Assembly (NCBI RefSeq): GCF_017115165.1
Contig: NZ_JABXKF010000019.1
Location: 1-64,000 of the forward strand
Length of the DNA stretch: 64,000 nucleotides
Source of the DNA: Nostoc sp. LPT
GTDB taxonomy: Bacteria; Cyanobacteriota; Cyanobacteriia; Cyanobacteriales; Nostocaceae
Reading direction: 5' to 3'
Shown one piece after another: positions 15,487-24,284 of this stretch. Position 1 is the stretch's first letter, and each line of letters starts with the position of its first letter. The notes beneath the pieces were generated by a model. The model saw only the letters and a program-made list of their open reading frames with translations, did not search any database and was not told where the DNA came from. The translations under genes were made by a program, and so were the position numbers.

Positions 15487-18387
15487 ATGAAATCCCTAAA
15501 GAAATATCTCAAACTCTTACTCTTTGCACCTTTAAGACCGCCATTCGCGTTTCGCTTCTCCCAAGGGGAGAAGTTTCGAGCAGCAAATTCCGCCACTCGA
15601 ATTTTTTTATCTGCAAGACTAATTCATCTCTTCACCCAGCAATCCCAAAAACTAAATCGCCATCGATTAATTAAAATATTATTTTTGGCAAGTCTGGTAA
15701 TTTGTTTATTGTTTGGACAAGTTGTATCTGCACAAACTCCAAATGTCACTGCACTAATTGAAGAAGGAATTAAAGACTATAATACCGGAAATTTTGTTAA
15801 GGCGATAAAAAATTGGCAAGAAGCATTAAATCAGGATAAAAATAATCCATCAGTTACGGCAGTTGTAAATGAAAATTTGGCACGTGCTTACCAACAAATA
15901 GGAGAAAATAAAGCAGCGATCGCATCGTTATCGGCAGCAATTAATGACTATAATACGGTGAATAATATCCAGCAAGTCGGACGTATGAAGTCAGAAATTG
16001 CTCAAGTTTACAGCAATTTGGGACAACCTCGTAAAGCGATCGCACTTTTGTGTGGTCAACTAGTAGATAAGTCGAAAAGCTCCGAAAATCAACCAAGTCA
16101 GGAAGAAAAATGCACTCCAGAAAGTGCTGAACAAATCGCCACCAAATACAACGATAAAGGCGGTCATTTTGCGGCTTTGGGTATTCTTGGTGAAGCATAT
16201 CGCTTAATCGGAAGTTACGACCAAGCAATTAAGTATTTAGACATAGCGCAACAAATTGCTTCAGAATCTAAATTTTTGGTGTTTAATAGTTTGGGTAATG
16301 CTTATAAAAGTCGCGGTCAATTGCGAGAGTTACAAGCCGATTCAGCAAAGAAGGCTGGTATTTTTAGTAAAGAAAAAGAATTTACTCAAAGTTCACAAAA
16401 AGACTACGACAAAGCCTATCAATATTTTCAAGATAGTATAAAACTTGCCCGCAACGAAAAACAACCTTTAGCAGAGATGCGGGGATTATTAAATTTCATT
16501 CAGTTGGCTTCCCAGACAAATAAGAGCAAGTTTATTAATGATCAGGAGTTTAATAAAGCTCTTAAGGATGCTTTAAAAGTTCTTGAAGCTTTGCCCGATT
16601 CAGCGACAAAAGTCTATGGCGCAATTGATTTAGCATACTTACAGCGCGATGCTCAAGGAACTTTACCCTTTACCTACTGTCCAACTAGGCGGGTTTTATC
16701 TGGTGACAACGAAGCATTAAATTTGCTCGAAAGCTCAGTATTAACGAGTCGAAAATTACAAGATGAGCGCCTAATTTCTTATGCTAATGGTGCTTTGGGT
16801 CATTTCTGGGAATGTAGCCCAGATAATGAAAAAGCATTAAATAATCAAAAAACATTAAATAATCAAAAAGCATTAAAATATACCCAAGCCGCTATCATCG
16901 CAGCAGACAGCAAGTTAAGTGCAAAAGATAGCTTGTATTTGTGGGAGTGGCAAGCTGGACGGATTTTAGATAAACAGAAGCGAAAAGAAGAAGCGATCGC
17001 ATCTTATCAACGAGCATTTGATACCTTAGAAGATATCCGCCAGGATATTTTGACTGCCGAACGAGATGTACAGTTTGACTTCCGCGATGTCGTTCGACCA
17101 TTATACCGGACATTGGCACAGTCGCGGCTCGATTTGCTACGAGTTGGGGCAATTGCAGACGAAAGACGTGCCAAGGAACTATCAAAAGTAGTTAACACCA
17201 TTGATGCTCTGAAACTCGCAGAATTACAGAATTATTTTGGCAATGATTGCATTTTGAGTGGGTTGAATCCCAAACAGGTGGGCGAACTCCTTGAAGATAA
17301 TAGTGTAGCTTTTAAGAAGACTGGGTTTTTGAGTTCAATAATTTTAGATGGCAAAACCGGGATATTATTGCAGTTACCCAATCAGGCAACTAAATTTAAG
17401 TGGATTCAAGACCCCAATCAACAAAGTGAGAAAATAGTTAGCAGTGAAACCCTACAGAAAAAAATTGCCGAGTTTCGCACCGGACTAGTTAAAAGAGAAG
17501 AAATTAACTACGATACAACAATTGCATCACAGCTTTATGATTGGATGATTCGCCCCTTTGCTGAGGATATCAACCCAGAGAAAGTTAAAACTTTGGTATT
17601 TATTCAGGATGGGTTTTTGCGTAGCGTTCCAATGGCAGCACTTTATGACAGCAAACTCAACAAATATTTAGTCGAAACTTATGCAGTTGCCACAACTCCC
17701 AGTTTACGAATAACCACACCTAAACTACGCGATCGCAGTACGCAAAAGGCGTTAATTTTGGGTTTGACAAAAGAAGCCACCATCGACGGCAAGACTTTTG
17801 AACAGCTTTTTGCAGTTCCCGATGAAATCAGTGCAGTTGAAAGTATATTCCCCAATCATACCCCCCTGATTGACGATAATTTTCTCCCCGAAAGTTTTCA
17901 AGACAAACTTGATAAAACCACATATCCCATTGTTCACATAGCTAGTCACGCTCAATTTGGGATTATTCCTGAAGACACCTTCATTGTCACAGGAAAAAAC
18001 CAAAAACTTACTATTAGCCAATTAGAAAACTCACTGCGAAACCTCAACAGCAAATCAGATGGCGTCGAACTACTCACGCTAACTGCCTGTGAAACCGCAG
18101 TTGGGGACGATCGTGCCACACTAGGATTAGCTGGAGTTGCATTGCAAGTTGGGGTTAAAAGTGCGATCGCATCTTTGTGGAGTGTTACCGATCAATCGAC
18201 ATCCGAACTAGTGAAAACATTTTACGCCAACTATCGCAACACTGGCATGAGTATTGCAGAGGCTTTGCAAACGGCTCAAATCAGAATGATTCATGCTAAG
18301 AAATTACCGCCATCTGAAGGTGTCAATATTATGTACGATCATCCTGCATATTGGGCACCAATGGTTGCGATCGGTAATTGGCTTTGA
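15487..18387 (+). CDS. TPR-CHAT domain protein (caspase-like peptidase fold)
   Basis: A 966-residue protein with N-terminal TPR repeats (about 95-560; e.g. IEEGIKDYNTGNFVKAIKNW) and a C-terminal CHAT domain (about 650-966), a caspase/separase-fold protease. Both dyad residues are visible: His in HIASHAQFG near 818 and Cys in LTACETAVGDDRATLG near 866. A hydrophobic segment at about 62-80 (LFLASLVICLLFGQVVSAQ) suggests export or membrane anchoring. The preceding 60 residues look like a signal-peptide start (MKSLKKYLKLLLFA) interrupted by a small palindromic repeat (CTTCTCCCAAGGGGAGAAG), so the start is uncertain. CHAT-TPR genes often neighbour two-partner-secretion genes in cyanobacteria, as here. 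Substrate unknown. Confidence 0.9.
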   Translation: MKSLKKYLKLLLFAPLRPPFAFRFSQGEKFRAANSATRIFLSARLIHLFTQQSQKLNRHRLIKILFLASLVICLLFGQVVSAQTPNVTALIEEGIKDYNTGNFVKAIKNWQEALNQDKNNPSVTAVVNENLARAYQQIGENKAAIASLSAAINDYNTVNNIQQVGRMKSEIAQVYSNLGQPRKAIALLCGQLVDKSKSSENQPSQEEKCTPESAEQIATKYNDKGGHFAALGILGEAYRLIGSYDQAIKYLDIAQQIASESKFLVFNSLGNAYKSRGQLRELQADSAKKAGIFSKEKEFTQSSQKDYDKAYQYFQDSIKLARNEKQPLAEMRGLLNFIQLASQTNKSKFINDQEFNKALKDALKVLEALPDSATKVYGAIDLAYLQRDAQGTLPFTYCPTRRVLSGDNEALNLLESSVLTSRKLQDERLISYANGALGHFWECSPDNEKALNNQKTLNNQKALKYTQAAIIAADSKLSAKDSLYLWEWQAGRILDKQKRKEEAIASYQRAFDTLEDIRQDILTAERDVQFDFRDVVRPLYRTLAQSRLDLLRVGAIADERRAKELSKVVNTIDALKLAELQNYFGNDCILSGLNPKQVGELLEDNSVAFKKTGFLSSIILDGKTGILLQLPNQATKFKWIQDPNQQSEKIVSSETLQKKIAEFRTGLVKREEINYDTTIASQLYDWMIRPFAEDINPEKVKTLVFIQDGFLRSVPMAALYDSKLNKYLVETYAVATTPSLRITTPKLRDRSTQKALILGLTKEATIDGKTFEQLFAVPDEISAVESIFPNHTPLIDDNFLPESFQDKLDKTTYPIVHIASHAQFGIIPEDTFIVTGKNQKLTISQLENSLRNLNSKSDGVELLTLTACETAVGDDRATLGLAGVALQVGVKSAIASLWSVTDQSTSELVKTFYANYRNTGMSIAEALQTAQIRMIHAKKLPPSEGVNIMYDHPAYWAPMVAIGNWL

Positions 18388-18404
18388 ATTCCGGTAAATT
18401 ACCA

Positions 18405-18430
18405 TAGGGACGCATAAGTATGCGTCCCTA
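18405..18430. terminator. Bidirectional hairpin between convergent CHAT and porin genes
   Basis: A perfect 12-bp inverted repeat, TAGGGACGCATA-AG-TATGCGTCCCTA, in the 63-bp gap between the two convergent stop codons. There is no T-run, so it is either a weak bidirectional terminator or a repeat-derived hairpin. Confidence 0.6.
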
Positions 18431-18450
18431 AAGCAAATTGCTGTAAACCT

Positions 18451-20232
18451 TTAGAAGGTGAAAGTTGTTCTCAGCGTACCGATAATTGCATCATCGTTAT
18501 TGCTGTTTTGACCAGGAGAGGTCAACCAGATTACACCAGGGGTGATTGAGATGTTATCTGACACGCGATATTTGTAAAAGCCTTCAAAGTGATAAGGTAT
18601 ATCATTACCAGTACCAGCAAAAACTCCTCCTCGATTACGGGCATAAGGTTCTGCACCAGCAAAAATACCTAAAACGTTACCCTTTTTACCAAGGTCAGGT
18701 AAGGCTACCCCAAGACCGTAGCTCCAAGCTTCATAATCATCATCAGCACCAACGCCTGTGACATCGTGGTAAGAAATGAAGCCACTAATTGACAGTTTGT
18801 CACTGGGTCTGAAAGCTGCCGATACACCATAGGAATTACTGGAAGATGCGTTTAGGAGGGTGTTAGCTTGATTAGTACCTACGACGCGGATAGTGCCTGG
18901 ATTACCACTACCTCCATCAAATAAACCGATACTTCCACCACCATTATAACCGTGAACGTAGGTAGCACCTATAGATAAGCGATCGCCAACACTAAAGTTC
19001 AACTGTCCAAGAGCTGCATAGTTACCCTCTAACAAACCTTGATTTGGCCCAGGATCATTAGCATTTGACGCCAAGTAGCCTATAGTCAATGAAGGTTTGA
19101 AAAAACTGCCACTACTACCAAAGGGTAAAGTCAGTGCTGCACCTGCACCACCACCAATGCGATAAATTGGACTTTCAGAAGCAAAGGTAGACAAGGCACC
19201 ATTACCACCATCAAAATCCTCAAAGTAAGGGTTGTTAGTGGGCACATAATCGCTATGAATACCTCCGGTGCCCGCAAAGTAAACTTGGGCTGGCCCGATG
19301 GGTACGTAATACGCTAGCCAGTCGATAATCACACCGTTGTTACCAGTGCTGCCGATTTGAAATGTTTGTGTGCCTTCAGTAGTATTGATCGCAATGCCAT
19401 CATTCCCTACTTGAGTAAAGGCTAGTGCATTACCGGCTGCAAGACGGGTGTGTAAAACGTCTTTACCTGTGAAGCTGGTTTGTAAATCTAAACGTACCCT
19501 ATCCTGGAAGACAGTATTGTTCGCATCGCCAGTAATATTGCCAAAAATATCACTAACAGCAAAAATAGCTTCACCCACCAATTTTGTGGTAGTGGAAAAC
19601 TGATTGGCTTCTAGTTCAGCAGTCCGTGCTTCTAGAGAATCTACTCGACCACGTAGAGTTGCCAGTTCTGCCGAGAATTCCTCTTGCAAACGCTGGAGAG
19701 TCGCCAAATCCTGTTTTGTCACCAAATCAGCAGTTGCTGTCGCAATCAGTTCATTAACTCGATCTAAACAAGCATTCAAACCTGCGGCAAACTCATAACG
19801 AGTCAGTGCCCGATTACCACGGTAAGTAGAATTTGGGTATCCAGCAATACAACCGTAGCGCTCAACCAGGGATTGCAAAGCTTGGAATGCCCAATCAGTC
19901 GGCTGTACATCAGAAAATTGAGAAACTGATGTGACTTGAGACAGTGAATTCTGATTTTTGCCTTCGCTGCTGTAGCGATTAACCTCTTCTAAAACCTTAT
20001 TTTCATCAGTCTTTTGGGCAACCAATTGCTGATTAACTTTTGGTTGCTCTGTTTGAATGAATATTGAAGCATTAGCAGCTATTGGTGCTTCTGTCTGAGC
20101 AGCTTTTGGCTTTGTATCTTCAGAATAACTTGCTACTTCAGCAGCAGCCATAGCCTTAGCGCAAACCAACACCGTCACTCCCAAAACTACTGGACTTAGT
20201 ACCAGAGTTTTCCACAATAATATATGAGACAT
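18451..20232 (-). CDS. Iron-uptake-type porin with SLH domain (OprB family)
   Basis: Major outer-membrane channel of cyanobacteria. The SLH domain anchors it to peptidoglycan-linked polymer, and the OprB-like barrel passes small solutes including inorganic iron in characterised homologues. After a signal peptide (VLVCAKAMAAAE) come a variable region, the SLH domain at about residues 106-170 (QFSDVQPTDWAFQALQSLVE, then GYPNSTYRGNRALTRYEFAA), a coiled coil (LATLRGRVDSLEARTAELEA) and a barrel ending in RTTFTF with the terminal Phe. The frame is open to 20277, but I choose the ATG at 20232 because GGAAAGGA precedes it and it gives a normal signal peptide. Transport specificity is inferred from the family. 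Confidence 0.9.
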   Translation of the reverse strand: MSHILLWKTLVLSPVVLGVTVLVCAKAMAAAEVASYSEDTKPKAAQTEAPIAANASIFIQTEQPKVNQQLVAQKTDENKVLEEVNRYSSEGKNQNSLSQVTSVSQFSDVQPTDWAFQALQSLVERYGCIAGYPNSTYRGNRALTRYEFAAGLNACLDRVNELIATATADLVTKQDLATLQRLQEEFSAELATLRGRVDSLEARTAELEANQFSTTTKLVGEAIFAVSDIFGNITGDANNTVFQDRVRLDLQTSFTGKDVLHTRLAAGNALAFTQVGNDGIAINTTEGTQTFQIGSTGNNGVIIDWLAYYVPIGPAQVYFAGTGGIHSDYVPTNNPYFEDFDGGNGALSTFASESPIYRIGGGAGAALTLPFGSSGSFFKPSLTIGYLASNANDPGPNQGLLEGNYAALGQLNFSVGDRLSIGATYVHGYNGGGSIGLFDGGSGNPGTIRVVGTNQANTLLNASSSNSYGVSAAFRPSDKLSISGFISYHDVTGVGADDDYEAWSYGLGVALPDLGKKGNVLGIFAGAEPYARNRGGVFAGTGNDIPYHFEGFYKYRVSDNISITPGVIWLTSPGQNSNNDDAIIGTLRTTFTF

Positions 20233-20277
20233 TTTTATTTTCCTTTCCCAAAAAATAACCAAAATCAGTTGGTTCAA

Positions 20278-20819
20278 GAAAAAGAGAACAAGTAATTATT
20301 GTACTTGTTGGAAAAATCTTATCAGATTGCTGTTAACTAAGCTATATATCTAAGAAAATTTTTACATATAAGGAATTGTCAAGTTTTGCAGATGGCTTAT
20401 TTGCCAAAGGTTAAGTTTATAAAGTAATTTCGGTCGGTTTTGTGCTATATATGGACTTTATCTTCTTGTTTTTAACCCTAGTTTTTGCTAGCTCCTTTTT
20501 ATCTTTCAATTTATTCCTGAATCAAGAAAGTGCATTTATATATGGGGTTGTGATTATAAATTAGTAATTATTGATTATTAATTATTTTGAACTTCCAACC
20601 TGCTGAATGTTGGATATAAGTCAATACCGTCAGTGAAGCCCAAAATTATTGGTAGAGACACAAAAATTATCGTCTCTACAGGTTAAAAATTAATACCAAA
20701 AATCCTTAACCCAAGGGAATTTGGATATAAATGTTAGTTTCAAGAATCTTTAATAGTAGCCAGTTTTGTGTCAGGATAGCCACCCCAAACACATCTCCAT
20801 CCTTTTTTAAGTCTTTGAT
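20278..20819. promoter_or_regulatory. Upstream region of the porin gene
   Basis: A 540-bp AT-rich region between the porin start and the pabAB stop. It holds one GTAGAGAC palindrome (20652-20679) and presumably the porin promoter; no coding sequence or defined operator was recognised. Confidence 0.35.
20652..20679. repeat. GTAGAGAC palindromic repeat
   Basis: GTAGAGAC ... GTCTCTAC with a 12-nt loop, the same family as 5270-5294. It lies 3' of pabAB and may contribute to its transcription end. Confidence 0.5.
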
Positions 20820-23105
20820 TTAGGCAGATAATTTTTCATAATTATCAGCAGTTGTTGCTTCTAATCCTAAAATGGGATACATATCTGGTTCAGATGTTCC
20901 GTGCATCGTCAGAAGCAGAGCGTCGATTAAGGCTTTGGCTTTAAGCAGCGTTTCCTGAAACTCCATCTCCGGCTCAGAAAGCGCTATAATTCCACCACCG
21001 ATACCAATGGAGGTTCGATCGGGAGTCAAAACAGCAGTCCGAATCACAATATTCAAATCAGCTGAACCATTCAAACCCAAAAAGCCGATCGCACCTGAAT
21101 AGATTCCCCGCGCTTGTTGTTCCAAGCGATCGATAATTTGCATGGTGCGGATTTTGGGCGCACCAGTCATCGAACCTCCGGGAAATGCAGCCCGCACGCA
21201 ATCCACCGCTTGTAAATCTGAACGTAACCGCCCGCGTATCGTTGTCACCAACTGATGTACTGTTGAGTATGTTTCCACATCCATTAATTTTGGTACGTGG
21301 ATGCTACCAACTTTACAGACTCGTCCCAAATCATTGCGTAACAGATCGACAATCATCAGATTTTCAGCTCGGTCTTTTTCGCTGTTGCGTAGCTTCTCAC
21401 GGAGGACGAAATCGGCTTCGGGGGTTTCTCCTCGTGGTAGGGTTCCCTTAATCGGCTTAGTTTCTACCCATCCTTGGCGATCGATCCGTAGAAACCTTTC
21501 TGGAGATGAGCAGGCGATAGCTACGCTCGCCGCAGGCATCGCAATTTCACCAAAGCGCAAAAATGCAGAGTAAGGAGCTGGGTTGATTTTACGTAATGTG
21601 CGATAGAACGTCAATGGGTCGGGGGTTGCATCGGTGTAAAGTTGATTTGTCAGGCAAACTTGATAAGTTTCCCCTTCGTGAATTTCGTCCAAGCATTGCT
21701 GAATATCTTGAATGTAATTTTGGTAAGTACGACTCAAACGGAACTTAACAGGCTGACAATTTTCTTGGGGTACAAGAGCAAAAAGAGAATCGAGAGTTTC
21801 GAGTTGTTGTTGGATAGTATCAAACCAAGTTTCTACTTGTTCTGTTTGTCCTTTTTTGATTAATTGCAGCAAATAAAGACACTGTTCTTGATGATCGATC
21901 GCAATCATGCGATCGGCAAGTAAAAAAATTGCATCAGGTAATGGTGAAGAATGCACCAATAAAGATCCACACTCCGCCTTAAGTTCATAGCCAAAATAGC
22001 CAACAAATCCGCAGTTAAAATCAAAAGGTAACTCATCAGATTGACAAGATCGGCAGTCTATTTCCCGCTTCAAATACTCAAAAATACTTTCGGTGCGATG
22101 AATCACGGTATCTGACTGTGCGATCGTGAGTTCTTGGGTTTGGGTATGATATCGCACCAATAGACTGTTTGCTCCGCTGCCATCACCCATAAACGAGAAG
22201 CGAGATAGACCAAGTTCTACACGACTGCTATCTAGCCAAAAAGCGTTTGCTGCATCCCCAAACAACTGTACAAATATTTGTTCTGTATTTGGGCAGATAT
22301 CTAACTTGCGTGTATACAATTTAAACTTCTCTTTCTGTTCTTGGCGGGGTCGATCCATAACAGGATTAATAGATCCATATCCAATCCAATATTGCTTTTG
22401 TGGACTTCTTGATGCCAAGAGGTTTTCAAGCCCTGCCCCTTGTCGGTGTCTCCCCCTCCTGCCTCCTGCCGACGCTGGCAGACTCGCTAACGCTGCGCTA
22501 TCCTGCCTCCTTGACGATTTCTCTGTAAATTTCAGCGTAATATCTCGAAAGTTTGCTATTAATCTTTGCCCATATTCTGTACAGATAGACTCTGGATGAA
22601 ACTGCACGCCCCAAAAAGGTAGATGGCGATGACGCAATCCCATCACCAGTCCTTCTTCAGTCCAAGCAATTTTTTCTAGACACTCAGGTAGTTCATTAGC
22701 AACTAACAACGAGTGATAACGCACCACAGAAAAATTACTAGGAATACCTTGAAATAATTCCGAATTATTATGATAAATTTTACTGAGTCTACCGTGTCGA
22801 ACTTCCGGTGCATGAATCACTCTTGCACCATGTAGGTAGCCAAGTCCTTGATGCCCCAGACAGACTCCCAGCAAGGGCACATCCACATTCTCAATTATCT
22901 GTCGGCAGACTCCAAAATCTTCTGACCTTTCTGGACGACCGGGGCCAGGTGAAATCACAATGTTGTCAAATGCAATTTCTTTCAATTCATCCCAGTTAAG
23001 GCGATCGTTATAAATTACCAGAGGTAGTTCCCCATTTACCTCGGCAATCATCTGATAAAGATTAAAGGTATAAGAGTCATAGTTATCAATAATTAATGTT
23101 TGCAT
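20820..23105 (-). CDS. pabAB: Fused aminodeoxychorismate synthase (PabA-PabB)
   Basis: Makes 4-amino-4-deoxychorismate from chorismate and glutamine for p-aminobenzoate and folate. Residues 1-190 are a class I glutamine amidotransferase with the Cys nucleophile in LLGVCLGHQGLG (near 81) and His/Glu in FHPES (near 169). Residues 250-740 are the chorismate-binding component with KPIKGTLPRG near 552; Lys in PIKGT marks PabB, where anthranilate synthase has Ala. GGSMTGAPKIRTMQIID and YSGAIGFLGLNG are also present. Two repeat-derived insertions keep the frame: about 30 residues of Arg/Ala/Gly-rich linker (22425-22515), and MPAASVA inside GEIAIACSSPERF (21514-21542). All catalytic motifs survive, so the gene is probably functional. 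Confidence 0.93.
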   Translation of the reverse strand: MQTLIIDNYDSYTFNLYQMIAEVNGELPLVIYNDRLNWDELKEIAFDNIVISPGPGRPERSEDFGVCRQIIENVDVPLLGVCLGHQGLGYLHGARVIHAPEVRHGRLSKIYHNNSELFQGIPSNFSVVRYHSLLVANELPECLEKIAWTEEGLVMGLRHRHLPFWGVQFHPESICTEYGQRLIANFRDITLKFTEKSSRRQDSAALASLPASAGGRRGRHRQGAGLENLLASRSPQKQYWIGYGSINPVMDRPRQEQKEKFKLYTRKLDICPNTEQIFVQLFGDAANAFWLDSSRVELGLSRFSFMGDGSGANSLLVRYHTQTQELTIAQSDTVIHRTESIFEYLKREIDCRSCQSDELPFDFNCGFVGYFGYELKAECGSLLVHSSPLPDAIFLLADRMIAIDHQEQCLYLLQLIKKGQTEQVETWFDTIQQQLETLDSLFALVPQENCQPVKFRLSRTYQNYIQDIQQCLDEIHEGETYQVCLTNQLYTDATPDPLTFYRTLRKINPAPYSAFLRFGEIAMPAASVAIACSSPERFLRIDRQGWVETKPIKGTLPRGETPEADFVLREKLRNSEKDRAENLMIVDLLRNDLGRVCKVGSIHVPKLMDVETYSTVHQLVTTIRGRLRSDLQAVDCVRAAFPGGSMTGAPKIRTMQIIDRLEQQARGIYSGAIGFLGLNGSADLNIVIRTAVLTPDRTSIGIGGGIIALSEPEMEFQETLLKAKALIDALLLTMHGTSEPDMYPILGLEATTADNYEKLSA
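21514..21542 (-). repeat. Small GC-rich repeat inserted in pabAB at a HIP1 site
   Basis: GCGATAGCTACGCTCGCCGC followed by AGGCATCGC splits what would be GCGATCGC (or GCAATCGC), adding seven residues (MPAASVA) to the conserved GEIAIACSSPERF segment without changing frame. It is related to 3962-3990 and 23950-23985. Confidence 0.55.
22425..22515. repeat. Repeat-derived in-frame insertion in the pabAB linker
   Basis: A GC-rich stretch, unlike the surrounding gene, encodes an Arg/Ala/Gly/Ser-rich run (ALASLPASAGGRRGRHRQGA) between the amidotransferase and PabB domains. It contains a GCCGACGCTGGCAGACTCGC type interspersed repeat. It lies in a flexible linker, so folding need not be affected. Confidence 0.5.
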
Positions 23106-23312
23106 ACATACTTAATTAACGACTGTATAGAACATTTTTGCAATTAGAATAGCACCTAGATAATTTATCTGCTATTTTAAATTTTTCTGTTCTATCTTTG
23201 TTAATAAGTTATGTTGTCATACACTTTGCAGTTCTTGATTTTGGTTAAGCTTGTCCTTACTGCCTATAAAGTATCCTAGCATAAGGTATTTCCAACAAAT
23301 AAATTATCTAAT

Positions 23313-23402
23313 CTTGTAGGGTGGGCAGTATTCGACTCAGCGCTCACGTCGAAGTCCTGCTCACCCTGAATATGGGACGGGTAAGAACACCCATATCACA
23401 AG
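23313..23402. mobile_element. MITE-like palindromic repeat
   Basis: CTTGTAGGGTGGGC ... CCCTGAATATGGGACGGG ... CACCCATATCACAAG. The order and wording match the inner part of the element at 14459-14599, though the outer GGCGTTGC arms are missing here. It is a small non-autonomous repeat with no coding capacity. Confidence 0.6.
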
Positions 23403-23949
23403 AAAATTTGCGATATTTTTTTATTTGGAAGTCCCTAAGTCTCGAAAGAATATGTCTAAGTACAGCTAACGCTGAAGTTCGTAGCGAATGGACTAAAACA
23501 AACTTTGTGCTCCTCTGCGCTATACTTTGCGTCCCTCTGCGTTTAAACTCAAACCCTCAATTGGTCAAGAATTTACGAAACTGTGTACTAAGAGAATTTA
23601 CCTGGATGAAGAATCGTAAGTTCTTATAGATGTGCGATCGCATCAAATGCAGTTTCTTCTCTTGAATGTTGCCGCGATACTTCTACTGCAAGTGTCGCGG
23701 CTTGTAAATGCTGACTTATCATTGTTGCCTGTTAGACTTATACCTCTTTCAGTATTTTTTCTTAGTCTTGTTCAAAAATCAAATAGGAGTCCTATATTTA
23801 ACGTAGTTATTACATAAAGGTATGTTTAAGCGACCTTAAGCAGAATTTCGTATTTCACTTCCACCTGGAACTTACACTAAAAGTGAAATAAATGCTCGTA
23901 TTTTGAGAGCAGATCGCTAAATTGGGCAAATTCGATGCCCAATTTAGCG

Positions 23950-23985
23950 TTCGCGTAGGCGCAGCCCGCCGTAGGCATCGCCTCA
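23950..23985. repeat. GC-rich dispersed mini-repeat
   Basis: GCGTAGGCGCAGCCCGCCGT followed by AGGCATCGCC in a non-coding setting. In reverse complement it is the likely family member of the inserts in the ADP-ribosylglycohydrolase (3962-3990) and pabAB (21514-21542). Confidence 0.55.
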
Positions 23986-24099
23986 ATAAGCTTCTCAGGA
24001 CAATCACATCGGAACGCGTTATTTCTTTAACTTCTTATGACTTTATTCTCGAAGCTCTTTTCTATGCAGCTTCAATGTAAATTGATATTACGACAAATC

Positions 24100-24264
24100 A
24101 TTTTTGAGAAGTATGAAATTGGAACTCCGATGCCAGCAGTTTCACAAATGGGTTTAGGATTGGCTTTCTGTAAAATTGCGATCAAAGCACATTCCGGTAC
24201 AATTACTATCGAAGATAATTATCCAAATGGTAGTATCTTCACTGTATTACTCAAAAATGAATAA
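24100..24264 (+). pseudogene. Remnant of a sensor histidine kinase C-terminus
   Basis: The last 50 or so codons resemble the end of a HATPase_c domain: FEKYEIGTPMPAVSQMGLGL, AFCKIAIKAHSGTITIED, then NGSIFTVLL and a stop. The GLGLAFCK segment is the G2 box. No HisKA or N-box sequence precedes it in any frame, so the rest of the gene has been lost. It is tail to tail with the nuclease gene (20 bp gap). Confidence 0.65.
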
Positions 24265-24284
24265 TTAACTCTAAGTTACTGCAT

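Larger units (their letters stand above)
23106..24099. other. Gene-poor repeat-rich region
   Basis: About 1 kb without a supportable gene. It holds the pabAB upstream region, a MITE-like palindrome (23313-23402), an interspersed CTCTGCGC ... TTTGCGTCCCTCTGCGTTTA repeat near 23514-23550 (relative at 42955-42985), a GC-rich mini-repeat at about 23950-23985, and GC-rich HIP1 copies. Short open frames here show no recognisable protein pattern. Confidence 0.5.

Noticed and set aside
20820-23105. Anthranilate synthase (TrpE-TrpG fusion)
   Set aside because: The chorismate-binding domain has PIKGT, the Lys typical of PabB, where anthranilate synthases have Ala.
23321-23817. Two open frames of about 100 and 60 codons on the plus strand
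   Set aside because: They run through a MITE-like palindrome and interspersed repeats and show no protein family pattern.
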